Shown in pieces: positions 8,713-18,879 of a DNA stretch of 64,000 bases (within the stretch, counting starts at the first letter, position 1; each line of letters opens with the position of its first letter). A program made the position numbers and the translations under genes. Source of the stretch: Nageia nagi. Its lineage: Eukaryota > Pinophyta. Under the pieces are notes generated by a model that saw nothing but the letters and a program-made list of their open reading frames with translations, made no database searches and was not told the DNA's origin. The stretch is taken from positions 90,272,001-90,336,000 of the forward strand of contig JBITNC010000001.1 in NCBI GenBank assembly GCA_050084985.1, given 5' to 3'.

Positions 8713-11673
8713 ACCCCCTGACTCTTCCACAATATCAGGCTTTGGTGGGTCTTGCTTCTTTTCGTTGCATTTTGGTAAAGGGCGTCCGCAAAGACCCTCA
8801 TTGTCCTCGAATGCAGGCTTGTTGAACGTGCCAAATTGAGTTCCACTGGGTATGGCTCCATAAAGCCTGTTTGACGAAACATCCAGAGACGCCAACTTGG
8901 ACAAACTAGAAAGCTCATCGGGAATTCGCCCTGTAAGCTTATTGTGAGATAAGTCCAACTGCTCCAGAGTTGATATCTGCCCAATGGATGGTGGTATTTT
9001 CCCTTCCAATTGGTTTCTAGAAAGATTTAGTAAACGTAGGCTACTAAGGCTCCCTAGGCTTGCCGGTATTGCTCCTGTGAGATTATTACTTGACAAGTCA
9101 AGTATGGTGTTTGCTGCCATTACATAGTCGATCCTGTACTCCTGACCTTTTATTACAACAACCATATCCTCGTAGAGTATGTTGCCACTCAATTGGGGAT
9201 CTCCAAGGATTCCAAACCCAGTAAGACGTTCCAGATGATCAGATATTTCTCCCTGCAATTTATTGTTGGACAGATCCAGGACTTGTAGCTGGGTCAGGTT
9301 GGTAATCCACGGAGGAATACTGCCTTGAAGCATATTATAGCCTAAACTTAAAACTCTCAAGTCCTGAAAATGTGCCAAGTACTGAGGAAGCTCACCTGTC
9401 AAATTATTTCTCCTCAAATCCAAAAGCTGCATTTGCGTACAGTTGGCTAAAGATGGAGGCAGAGTCCCAGACAAGTGATTAGTGTGAGCAGACAGAACTT
9501 CCAGAGAGGAGGAAAATCGTATATCTCTAAGAATTCCGTCGAATGAATTGCCGGACAGCTTTAGCTTCTTTAGAGATGTACAGTTGCTGAGTGAAAGTGG
9601 AATTCTGCCTGACAAAAGATTACCGGTGAGTAGCAAATCTGTCATAGACTTACAGTTGCCTATCGATTCTGGAATCTTTCCATTGAGCAAGTTCTGGGAC
9701 AAAACTAACTTTTGCAGGCCAGTGCATTTACAAATATTCTCAGGAATGTTTCCTATCAGCTTGTTATCTGAAATGTCCAAAAATTGCAAAGAGGCCAGTC
9801 CGTCTATGGTTTCGGGAATACTACCAGATATATTATTGCTGTACAGCAGAAGCTGACTAAGATTTTTTAGTTCACCAATACTTTTTGGTATAGGCCCCGT
9901 CAACCTGTTCGAATTCAAAACTAAGTCCTGCATGCTAAGGAGATTCCCTATTTCCTCGGGAATTGGACCTATCAAATTGGATAGCTGCATATGGAGACTT
10001 TTCAAACTTAGGATGTTTAGTATGCCTCTCGGAAAAGTGCTTGACGAATAGTTGTTAGTGTCAAGATACAGAATCTCAAGCTTGGTCAAGTTAGCTATAC
10101 TTTCGGGTATGGTACCCGTTAGCCTGTTTGTGCCAAGACTTAAAAATTTTAACTCTGTCAGCTTTTCAATATCCCTGGAAATGGTTCCAGTGAAATTGTT
10201 TAGCGCAAGATCTAGGTGGGTAAGCTGGGTCAAATTCATCAAGATTGCATTTGGTAGTCTCTCTTCAAAACTATTATTGTAAAAAGAAAGAGTGGAAATG
10301 GGAAGCTTGCCGATACTGGTAGGCAGCGGCCCTCTAACTCTATTAGATGGTAAGTCTAGCCATTCAAGATTGGTACAATTTCCTATTTCAGCAGGAATTG
10401 TTCCTGTAAGATTCCCGGCGCCATAGAGGGATAACTGAACAAGCCGTTTCAAATTTCCTAATTCCGGAGGTATTTTTCCTTGCAAAGAGTTATCTCCAAT
10501 AAATAATACTTGAAGGGAAGAACAATTACCGAGCTCTGAAGGGATTTGGCTTTTTAACCCGCTGGATTGTAGATAGAGCCGCTCTAGTTTGTCAAGCCTG
10601 CCAAATTCAGACGGGATGTCTCCTGCCAAGCTGTTGTGACCAAATGCTATGAAATACAATTGAGAACAATTACCCAGACAAGGAGGAATGTCACCCGTTA
10701 GCAAGTTACCTTCCAAGTAAATATATGCCAGACTTTGAAGCTCACACAAAGCAGAAGGTATTGCACCCGTGAGATTGTTATAACCAATCGACAATTCAAG
10801 GAGAGAGGTGCAGTTGCCCAGAGAAGGAGGAATGTTACCAGTTAGCCAGTTGTTTTCCATGAAAAGGCGTGACAAAGTCTTCATCCCACCTAAAAAGGAG
10901 GGGAATGAGCCCGTGAAATTGTTATTCCCCAGAACCAGACTTACTAGAGATGTGCAGTTGCTCAGAGAAGCGGGAATGCTTCCGATCAAATTATTGTACG
11001 ACACGCGGAGGTGCTGTAGGTCTTGCAGCCGACCAAACTCTGGTGGTATGCTCCCACTCAAGTTGTTTTGTGAAAGTCTAATCCACTGAAGATGTTTGCA
11101 ATTAGCCAGAGACTTGGGTATATGACCCGTAAGTAGATTAGTCTTGAGGTCGAGCACCCTCAATGCTTTAAGATGTCCCAGCTCTGGTGGAATATTTCCT
11201 ACGAAATAATTGAGAGAGAGATTCAAAGTGTGCAGTAAGGAAAGATCTCCCAAGGAAGGAGAAATTGTACCTTCCAGTTGGAGATCCGGGAGGATGATGG
11301 CAACCACTCTTTTCGTATGCTTTCTGCACCAAACACCATTCCACGAGCACACCATCTCGGAATTGTTTGCAGTCCAAGAGGAGAGCGCTTGCAGTGGATC
11401 AGAATTGATGGTCTTTCGGAAGGACAGAAGAGCTTCAATATCCCTCCTATAATCCGAACCGTCTTCTGCAAGAAGCAAACGCTCATTTGGAATGGAAAAC
11501 CTTCCTCCCACATCATACCCATGTAAAAAACTCTTCTTCCCAAAATACGAGTTGTTAGCAGCATTGGCATCACTTATTGAAAATGCCAGCATCAAAGCTA
11601 GACCCAGAAACATCTTCATCATTCTCAACACACCGCGCATTTCCCTTCTCACTATTTCTAAATATCGAAACAT
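8677..11673 (-). CDS. LRR receptor-like protein ectodomain (RLP-type, frameshifted before the membrane span)
   Basis: Cell-surface LRR receptor-like protein, a class that recognises pathogen or developmental ligands with partner kinases. The ORF is open to 11688, where the first codon is TTG. The first ATG is 11673, and a second ATG at 11640 directly precedes the signal peptide (MMKMFLGLALMLAFSIS). That second start fits best with a TATA box at 11689-11696. Counted from 11673 (998 aa): signal peptide about 12-38; a 40-residue linker; LRRNT cap about 76-116 with the CSWNGVWC cysteine pair; about 32 LRRs of 24 residues (LxxLxLxxNxLxGxIP) to about 940; an island (about 45 residues, with VVIKGQEY) four repeats before the end, as in BRI1/RLP proteins; and an LRRCT cap (EGLCGRPLPKC). 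There is no kinase domain and no intron. Many N-x-S/T sites occur (NCTS, NCSS). The C-terminus GGHCGRVWMKASQ is out of frame; see 8543-8712. Confidence 0.9.
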   Translation of the reverse strand: MFRYLEIVRREMRGVLRMMKMFLGLALMLAFSISDANAANNSYFGKKSFLHGYDVGGRFSIPNERLLLAEDGSDYRRDIEALLSFRKTINSDPLQALSSWTANNSEMVCSWNGVWCRKHTKRVVAIILPDLQLEGTISPSLGDLSLLHTLNLSLNYFVGNIPPELGHLKALRVLDLKTNLLTGHIPKSLANCKHLQWIRLSQNNLSGSIPPEFGRLQDLQHLRVSYNNLIGSIPASLSNCTSLVSLVLGNNNFTGSFPSFLGGMKTLSRLFMENNWLTGNIPPSLGNCTSLLELSIGYNNLTGAIPSALCELQSLAYIYLEGNLLTGDIPPCLGNCSQLYFIAFGHNSLAGDIPSEFGRLDKLERLYLQSSGLKSQIPSELGNCSSLQVLFIGDNSLQGKIPPELGNLKRLVQLSLYGAGNLTGTIPAEIGNCTNLEWLDLPSNRVRGPLPTSIGKLPISTLSFYNNSFEERLPNAILMNLTQLTHLDLALNNFTGTISRDIEKLTELKFLSLGTNRLTGTIPESIANLTKLEILYLDTNNYSSSTFPRGILNILSLKSLHMQLSNLIGPIPEEIGNLLSMQDLVLNSNRLTGPIPKSIGELKNLSQLLLYSNNISGSIPETIDGLASLQFLDISDNKLIGNIPENICKCTGLQKLVLSQNLLNGKIPESIGNCKSMTDLLLTGNLLSGRIPLSLSNCTSLKKLKLSGNSFDGILRDIRFSSSLEVLSAHTNHLSGTLPPSLANCTQMQLLDLRRNNLTGELPQYLAHFQDLRVLSLGYNMLQGSIPPWITNLTQLQVLDLSNNKLQGEISDHLERLTGFGILGDPQLSGNILYEDMVVVIKGQEYRIDYVMAANTILDLSSNNLTGAIPASLGSLSSLRLLNLSRNQLEGKIPPSIGQISTLEQLDLSHNKLTGRIPDELSSLSKLASLDVSSNRLYGAIPSGTQFGTFNKPAFEDNEGLCGRPLPKCNEKKQDPPKPDIVEESGGHCGRVWMKASQ

Positions 11674-11688
11674 GCTAGAGGCTTCCAA

Positions 11689-11696
11689 ATTTATAG
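11689..11696 (-). promoter_or_regulatory. TATA box of the receptor-like protein gene
   Basis: The minus strand reads CTATAAAT. With the usual ~30-bp spacing, transcription would start near 11660. That leaves the ATG at 11673 outside the transcript and makes 11640 the likely start codon. Confidence 0.5.
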
Positions 11697-11709
11697 ATAT
11701 CTGAAGATT

Positions 11710-11955
11710 GGAGAAAAATTAAAATTTCAATTGTGATGGTTATTGACTTTGAAAGTAAAGTAGAATAATTTCCCGAGTCAAGATATACATTGCTTCCACA
11801 TACATTGTTATTGACTTTGAATGGAGAAAAATTAAAATTTCAATTGTGATGGTTATTGACTTTGAAAGTAAAGTAGAATAATTGTGATGGTTATTGACTT
11901 TGAAAGTAAAGTAGAATAATTTCCCAAGTCAAGATATACATTGCTTCCACATACA
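11710..11955. promoter_or_regulatory. Tandemly duplicated W-box cluster upstream of the receptor-like protein gene
   Basis: A unit of about 100 bp (GGAGAAAAATTAAAATTTC … CACATACATTGTTA) occurs at 11710-11810 and again from 11823. The second copy has an internal 38-bp duplication. Six copies of the WRKY-binding core TTGACT or its complement lie within it: 11743-11748, 11776-11781 (complement), 11811-11816, 11856-11861, 11894-11899 and 11927-11932 (complement). W-box clusters are typical of pathogen-responsive plant promoters. That WRKY factors bind here is inference. Confidence 0.6.
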
Positions 11956-11960
11956 TTGTT

Positions 11961-12739
11961 AGTGGAAAGATAAGTTCTATAGATCTATGCCAACATTAAA
12001 AAATCTTTTTTTTTTTCTAAATCGTAGTGTTGAGAAGGAAGACGTATTAAAGGATTGTGGGGCAATTTAATGAATAATTCATCTGCATTCCACGGTGCAA
12101 ATATGGAGACGCGTAAGTTGTTCTCCATAAGATAACGATATTATAAATTTTGTAAAGTAGCAAATTTAAGTTAGTGCAAGTTAATTTCAAGTTATGGATG
12201 TGTAAATAGTTTCACGAGTTTAACTGCTTTAGAATGTTTTCACCAAGACTTTTGGGCAAGACATGCTTATTAAATTAAGCTTCCTCCAACCCGACGTGTA
12301 GAGACATCAAAGGTAAAGTCATTCACCAGAGACCATATTAAATTGAAACCGTTGGGGTAACTTGGTGAGAGAATCGATCAACTTCAAGCCTACAACTTTT
12401 GACTTGTAGCCCAGTCATCGCTTGACATGTCATTTGATGGGCATACATCCGTTCACATTAATGTTTGAATACTTTCAATTTGCTTAAATTACGAATGATC
12501 GAATCCAATTCTTCCCAAGTAGATAGCAAATATGACAAGGACTTCCTAAGAATTTAATATGTTGAAATCTCGCAGCTTTGATTTCAAATTTGTCAACAAG
12601 AGTAGGCCGAAATTTAATGGGTTGAAATCTCATATCTAAGTTTAAATCTAGAAGATAATGAATTTCATTTGACTTTTGGTGACTTTAATTACTTAAGATT
12701 TATCGGTAAAAAATTAAGATGATTTTAATTATATTAAAA
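11961..12739. other. Intergenic DNA, nothing recognised
   Basis: AT-rich. A T-rich run lies at 12006-12017. Paired phrases 'AATTTAATATGTTGAAATCTC' and 'AATTTAATGGGTTGAAATCTC' (about 12551 and 12612) suggest a small local duplication. Confidence 0.5.
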
Positions 12740-12895
12740 CTAGCTTTGATATAACCCCTTATATATCAAAAAACGTCGAGAGATATCATTTCGAGGTGCC
12801 TATCATGGATATAGCAATACCAAGAAATGAGATAGGCGCCTCGAAATGATATCTCTCGGCGGTTTTTGATATATAAGGGGTTATATCAAAGCTAG
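12740..12895. repeat. 156-bp near-perfect palindrome (65-bp arms, 26-bp loop)
   Basis: The left arm 12740-12804 and the right arm 12831-12895 pair with three mismatches by eye (62 of 65). The outer ends are CTAGC/GCTAG. The arms contain GATATAACCCCTTATATATC and the AGAGATATCATTTCGAGG block. It is either a fold-back MITE flanked by TA, or the terminal structure of the Helitron-type element to its right. Read on the minus strand, the outer end is CTAG followed by T, which matches the Helitron 3' rule (CTRR then T). Typical Helitron hairpins are much shorter. Confidence 0.85.
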
Positions 12896-13077
12896 TGGCA
12901 TCCATCGTCGCGTGATTATTGAATTATAATATTAAGAGATACAATACAAATGCAAATATTATTTTAAAAATAATGTTTAACAAATGAATATGACTCATAC
13001 ATAAGGAGTCATTGATAAATAATATTGAGTAAGATTTAAAAAAATTCAAAATTAATCATAGTAATATTGATTTTTGG

Positions 13078-13657
13078 CTACTCCAAAAATTTGAGTCTTT
13101 CTTCTTCAGCTTTCCTTTGCACAACTCCTTTTCCTGATTTCAATTTTGCATAACGATCATATGGAAACGGTGCTAAAATTCTAAGTCCATCCAATGCTTT
13201 GATGCGAGATATAGCAACAAATGTTAAACCTTGCCTTTCCCTTTCTCCAATATCTATTGTTGCTTTATTAAGTGTCAAACCTTGTGATTTATGTATTGTT
13301 AAGCCCCAAGCCAATCGTAATGGAAGTTGACGTGTTCGACCTCTTTCTATAGGTATAATTGGAACAACTTTACCTTCAAGTGAACATCCTATAAAATGAT
13401 CAAATTCTACCATAACATATGTTGGTAGATCAGGTGGAGAATTCCCTGGTTTGTATACAATTTTTCTAACATATCCCAAAGCACCATTAACAAGTCCAGC
13501 TTCTGTCCATAAGTTAGATGTTAGCATAACTCTTGCATTATTTGCAATTAATAACTCAATTTCAAGCTCTTCACTATCACCCCCTCCTTGTTTTGTGCTC
13601 TCTGATTTTGTTGCAATACTACGTGCTACTGGAAAATTTAACTTGAGTAGTTGTAAC
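13078..13657 (-). pseudogene. Helitron Pif1 helicase C-terminal part
   Basis: After the intron: LLKLNFPVARS, a region with SEELEIELLIANNARVMLTSN, NLWTEAGLVNGALG (2B domain) and RLAWGLTIHKSQGLTL, which is superfamily-1 helicase motif V/VI of Pif1. It ends with FVAISRIKALDGLRIL and a stop at 13078. The reading frame itself is intact over this exon. Confidence 0.85.
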
Positions 13658-13767
13658 CTATTATGATAAAAAATATTTCATTAGTTAGAAATATATTAAT
13701 ATTATATCAAAATTTAGCAAGCAATTCAAAATTCAAAAAAATGGATTTATTTAAAATAAATTCATAC
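13658..13767 (-). other. Predicted 110-bp intron in the Helitron helicase
   Basis: The exon reads HNHN-AG|GTATGAATTT at 13767. The acceptor is TTTTTTATCATAATAG|G at 13658. Joining them restores an arginine codon and runs on as LQLLKLNFPVARSIATK in frame with the next ORF. The intron is AT-rich, as expected in plants. Confidence 0.75.
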
Positions 13768-14457
13768 CTGTTATGATTATGCACATTTTCATTAGTTGCA
13801 AATAGATGAATATTCTGATCAAAATCATCCCTTGTAGTCGGATCTAGATTTGAATTTGTTCTTGTTATCAATAATTTCCAATCATCTTCAGTTGGATTTG
13901 CATCTCTTAAATTAATTAAAAGTTGAAACCTTTTTTGATCTTCACTCTCTCCTTGTCGAAATACTCTATCTAATGTTATAACAGTTGTGAACTTTTGCCA
14001 TAATAATCTTGCATGTCTATCAGTGGCATATGGTGGTCTATCCATAACAGGTGGTAACTGTCCTAAATCACCTACTAAAATAAGTTTGTGCTCCATTTTT
14101 TCTAGTGCTCCATTTCAACTCACTTCTTCGTCTTGGATTATATGTCCATGATCTAGCTGCATCAATAAGTGAGATAGTTTCCATCATACATGGTCGTTGA
14201 ATATATCCATCAATTAAAGACTTACCATTTCTTTCTGTTTCTTCATCATCAATATTTTCCACCTCCTTGAAAACTTTTCGTCCAACATTTAGAGAAATAA
14301 AAACTCTACTACATTCAACCAATGGAAGCTCTAATAACATATGACATGTTTCTTGTGCTCCTATATCTCTCTCAATAATTGTTTCAGTTAGAAGACGCCT
14401 ATATGCTCTTGTTGCTAAATCATCATCATTTTCTAAATTTGTAATTCGCATCAACAT
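13707..14457 (-). pseudogene. Helitron central and Pif1 helicase segment lacking Walker A and B
   Basis: 14068-14457 carries the segment preceding the helicase (RDIGAQETCHMLLELPLVECSR, a well-conserved Helitron passage). Then, with a frame change at about 14090, comes LEKMEHKLILVGDLGQLPPVMD, which is helicase motif III. The GxxGxGKT and DE motifs that should lie between are absent: about 200 codons appear deleted. 13707-14096 continues with LDRVFRQGE and NPTEDDWKLLITR, typical of Pif1-like helicases. Confidence 0.75.
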
Positions 14458-14713
14458 TTTTTGATAGGTTTCTGAACTTTTCTCAGCCTTAGCAGCATAT
14501 TTAGCAATATAATTGATAACAACATGCTTTGATAGAACAGGTTGCCAATCTACATTTGCTCTCCATAATTGTAATATATGTCGATTATGTGTATTGACTT
14601 GATCATCTTATTGGTTCATATTTTTTATCTTTGGTTTCTGGATCTTCATATAATTTGGATCCATCTAAAGATAAAGGCCATGGTGCATTATACCTATAAA
14701 AAGAAAAATTTGG

Positions 14714-14804
14714 ATCCAACATTTAGAGAAATAAAAACTCTACTACATTCAACCAATGGAAGCTCTAATAACATATGACATGTTTCTTCTTCATCAATAT
14801 TTTC
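14714..14804 (-). repeat. Misplaced 74-bp copy of 14279-14352 inside the Helitron
   Basis: CCAACATTTAGAGAAATAAA…GACATGTTTCTT at 14714-14787 repeats 14279-14352 nearly exactly, in the same orientation. It is followed by a second short piece (CTTCATCAATATTTTCC) that matches 14242-14258. Order and spacing differ from the source, as in template switching during replication. Confidence 0.8.
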
Positions 14805-15070
14805 CATGGAGGATTCCATGCATGCACAATATTATCAAAATATGTTTGTGCTTTTTTCACTTGTTCTTCACTTGTCCAATCTAAATTATCCATGTTTGGA
14901 GCTCCCTCTATCCATAGAAAACCATGCACATGTGGAGATCCTCTATGTTGCCATTCATATCTACACCAATATTCTTTGACTTTCATTCGTTTTTGCAATA
15001 CCTCTTTACGAAAAATTGTATTTCGTAGATGCATGTAATGAGCTACAATATGTGGGTAATCAATAATATT
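14765..15070 (-). pseudogene. Helitron Rep HUH-motif segment
   Basis: Same reading frame as the upstream ORF, separated only by the TAA at 15071-15073. It contains WCRYEWQHRGSPHVHGFLW: the H-V-H of the HUH endonuclease, which in working Helitrons coordinates the metal for strand nicking. It ends at a stop inside a scrambled duplicated piece (14714-14804), so the catalytic-tyrosine motif that should follow is not seen. Confidence 0.75.
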
Positions 15071-17080
15071 TTATCTTCGCCATTTTTGTGCTTCTCTTGA
15101 ATCAGATGGCGATGTTCCTGGCATCAAAGCATGAAGGTCATGCCAATACATATCAGTTGCACTTAAAGTGAAAAAAATGGTTGGAGATCCAATTTGATGT
15201 AATAAATCACTTAATTCAGCACGACTCTTCGTCCAATAAGATCTTGTGCCTCTTAATGTAGAGCCAAAATGCATTAAACGATCTGCTAAATGTGATTGGG
15301 GAATATTATCCATGTGTTCTCGCAATTCATGGATTGTAGTCGACAAATCTTGAAGACTCTTCTTCACAAACACTGCTGAAGAATTCTGAGCACGGTGTCT
15401 CATTATCATGTTCATTATGAAATACCTAAATCTTGGATGCTTTCCAAAATGATGATCTCTATATCGTAATAAATGTTTTGCAAATTCATGAAGATAAACT
15501 TTTCTATTTCTTGGTTCTATCCAATCACAGTTTCCATTTGGGAATAATGTTGGAAATGCCATATCAAGCAACCCTTCTGTAATATACTCATTTATAGGAG
15601 ATGCTCCAATTCCAGGCCAATCAATGAGTGTTATTGGTTCTGCATTAGAGTTGTTGACCCATGCACGAATTAATTCCATCTCCCTTGGTGCATTGGGTGG
15701 TTTACAGGCCATAGATGTTGTGTGATTAATGACGTTTTCTTCATCCATCTCAATTGTTGGACCCATTACTACATATTCATTCATATCAGAATTAAAATCC
15801 ATATGAACAGAGTTTAGAATGTTAAATATGTTTGTATCTGTATTAGCTGGGAGATCTCTTAGAACATCTTCATTAATTTGCACATCCTTATAAAACTTAT
15901 CATTTTCTATCTTATACTTCAAAGCTTTAAAGACCCTCTCTTTATTTACTATGAAATTATAATTTGTACCACGTTGATCTCTTCTTCGAACAATAATGAC
16001 TGGTAATTCATTTATAGGATGAGGTAGTACCTTCGCAATTTGTTTCACTTCTTGTGGAAAGCTAATTGTATGCCCTTTGTACTTATATTGGCCTCCGGTA
16101 GCATGTGTTACTTGTAATATTGGATTGACACGTGCTATCAACATTTCTTCAATTTGTGTTAAGTTTGATAATTCTGATGGTTGTGATCCAGGATCCATGT
16201 GATTTGAGGAAGAAAATCGATGAGGAAAAATTTTCTCTTGTCTACATCTATTACATGCCGGACCTTCAGTAGTAGATAACACCTTCATTCCAGGATAAGA
16301 TTCTTGGCAAATGTAACACATCGATGGTGATGCAAGTTTTTGTAGTTGACTTCGAAATAAGGTTTGCATTTCTTTGAAATCTATTTGAATATTTGTATTA
16401 GTATGTCCATATGTTCTATTATGATTTATTTGATTTGCATTCATTTGTAAACCTTCTACATTTCCTTCTCTTAAACGATGTGTTGGAGGTGTCTCTCCCA
16501 TTTCAGTTGCTTCATATTGTGTTTGTCTCACCACAATTATATTTCTAGCATTTCTTTCAAAAAAAGAGGATGCATCGGAAACACTTACGTTATCATGAAC
16601 ATTATTACGATGTATTCTTTCCTCTCTTTGACTATCTTCCTCAGCTCGTCTAGCACACTGAAGTTGGCGATCATTCGCACGTTTTCTCCTAATCTCCTCA
16701 AGTTGAAATTGTGTTTGATTTTCTTGGTTTGTTGTTTGTTGTTCCATATATCTTTGGCGTGCTTCTTCTCTTTGATCTTATGATATTTTTGCACGTGTTT
16801 CTCTCATTTGTTGAGTGTGTATTGCTCTTTGTTCTTCATGTTCTTCATTGGACATATTAGCATGAGTTTGTCTCTTTCGTTCAGAATCGATTGCTCTTTG
16901 TCATTGTTTTTGTTCATTTGTCATTTATGCCCTACGTTTTGCTCAATTTTCTCTTTGTCTTTGTCTTTCTCTCTCTTTTTCACTTTCAGTCATTCTTTCA
17001 CGTCGTCGTCTATTATAATCTCTGTGATATTGTCTATGTTGTTCTAATCTCTGTTGTTCTCTTTGCTCTTCAGAATTCAT
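15071..17080 (-). pseudogene. Helitron RepHel N-terminal part (zinc-finger-like and Rep motif 1)
   Basis: The longest open part is 15071-16747 (558 codons), but coding text continues upstream to an ATG at 17080 (MNSEEQREQQRLEQHRQ…) with stops in between. That N-terminus is made of R/E/Q-rich charged repeats, as in other plant and fungal Helitron proteins. CYICQESYPG … CNRC (about residues 142-167) looks like a CxxC zinc finger. The Helitron_like_N domain follows: DWPGIG, AFPTLFPNG, HEFAKHLLRYRDHHFGKHPRF, and the Rep motif SPTIFFTLSATDMYW near the end. The frame ends WRR-stop; the same frame continues after the TAA with NIIDYPHIVAHY and the HUH motif. Confidence 0.8.
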
Positions 17081-18870
17081 TATCTTTGTCACAAATTTAC
17101 TACAAAAACATAAGAGAATACATCATTATATTTATTTAAATAACAACTTAAAGATATTTACATAATTTTCAAGCATTAATATACTTAAATAATTATTATT
17201 TTCTAATAACTATTGTTGAACACATCCTAAGATTATTATTAAGATTCATGATATCATCGTCTATTATTCAATAAAATGTAATTACATAAAATATCTAAGG
17301 AAACCAAACATTTTTCATCCTTATCAGGAGACAACTCTGCCATCATAGCATAAGATCATTTGGATCTTTTTAACATGTGAAACGATAAATGTGGAGATGA
17401 GGATATTGTAGTTAGATTATTTATGAGATTTTTAATATAAGAATTTGCACATTGGTTCTCATCATTGTCAAATAGTTCAATGTAACGATGGAAATTAATA
17501 GTAAGCATTTTCTTGAAATGTATAAAAATGATTAGGTCATACAGGTTCGTTCCAAAATAATTCTCCTCTCCTGAAGCACATTTATAATCTCACTTACTTC
17601 CACAATTTAGAGGTCTATCTGCATGTATTAGTAGACGACTATTCTTATAGTGAAAAGTTGTTCGAGTCTTCTGGGAGAGACCCTACGCTTGTGCTGCGAT
17701 CTTCTATTTGACGTGCTAGAGAATAAAGGCTTTGTCTAATTCACACATCATGGGCTGTCCCTGATCCGAATGCCTAAAGTATTATGTTGTAAATTATATC
17801 ACAACATATCAAAAAGAGAAATACCATCATTCTAGAATGAGTTCAAATTCCTTTACCAAATTTTGTCAACTTAATTCACATTTCAAAAGCTCCATAAGGT
17901 CAATTTGCATATAAGGTAAGAAATCAACACACGAGAAAGAATCCACCATTTTCCAAATGATTCCAATCATCCCATTTAATAAAAATCTTTGTAACTAAGT
18001 AAATTCCTCACATAAATAATATTGAATTCCTATTTTCATTATTACATCCAAATGATCGTCTTGATATTCAACTACAACTTTCTTATACCTTCATGTATAA
18101 GCATGTAGTTCATACTCTAGTAATTATCACCTAATTTTTCACAATACAATTTAATACCTAAATATTAATCTTTAATTATTATTTATATAAATTTTGTATT
18201 GAAAATAAAAGTTGAAATAGGTTTTACCTCCTTTCTTTGTCTCAAGGTTTATAAAATCTATCAAATATTTCCACATAAAGATCATATATATATATATATT
18301 TCAAATAACATTTATTTAAGTATTTAATCAATAAAATCATTATTGAAAGTATTAATAAATACAAATTTAATATTTAAATCCTCATCTAAACATTAAATCT
18401 CTCTCTATATAAAAACCTTCCCTTTAGAGCTTTTTAAATGGCTATTAACATTTTAACTTGCAATTTAAATGTGAAACACATACTCTTCATAGTATTAATA
18501 ACAAGGTCATATTTTTAAAAGTTAACACAAGCATATTTTTCATTGAACATTCATCAGGTTTTTATGTACATTAGAGATATGTATTGATATCAGTTGCTTT
18601 ATTTAACCGCATTACAAAACCCAATTCCTTAAATTACTATTATTAAACCACATGGTCATTTTGAATGAGTGAGTTTTATATTCCCATTCAATTTTGTTGC
18701 TTCAAACATTCTATCAAAAATTCATGAAATAATTAATCCAATTTCATTGTTTATTTATTTTCATAGCTTACTAATTTGGCTATCACTCATACTAATAGAG
18801 TGTCGATGTGTTTCTTGTTCATCCCCCCTCCTTTGAGATGCCTAAGGTGGATTAATGCCCATATAGACAT
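17081..18870. other. AT-rich intergenic DNA
   Basis: No gene recognised. It includes an AT dinucleotide run at about 18287-18299. Frames at 16808-17047 and 16891-17139 are antisense shadows of the Helitron N-terminus. Confidence 0.5.
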
Positions 18871-18879
18871 GAATCCTTG

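Larger units (their letters stand above)
13078..17080 (-). mobile_element. Decayed Helitron-type element: Rep (HUH) plus truncated Pif1 helicase
   Basis: One disrupted minus-strand gene. Start to end: Arg/Glu/Gln-rich N-terminus from ATG 17080 with several stops; Helitron-like N domain and Rep motif (15071-16747); an in-frame TAA at 15071-15073; the HUH motif SPHVHGF (14765-15034); a GAQETCHMLLELPL segment (14068-14457); a Pif1 motif GDLGQLPPVMD (13707-14096); an intron; and the C-terminal helicase part ending near 13078. Walker A and Walker B are missing, deleted between 14068 and 14096. The element cannot be autonomous as read. The 5' TC end was not identified; the 3' end may be at 12740. 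Confidence 0.8.

Noticed and set aside
9548-11089. Plus-strand frames 9548-9856, 10052-10282 and 10808-11089 that look repetitive
   Set aside because: Antisense of the LRR repeats; the periodicity comes from the LRR codons.
8677-11688. Start of the receptor gene at 11688
   Set aside because: That codon is TTG; ATGs lie at 11673 and 11640, and the TATA box position favours 11640.
11168-11704. Overlapping frames on both strands over the 5' part of the receptor gene
   Set aside because: They are shadows of the minus-strand LRR coding sequence.
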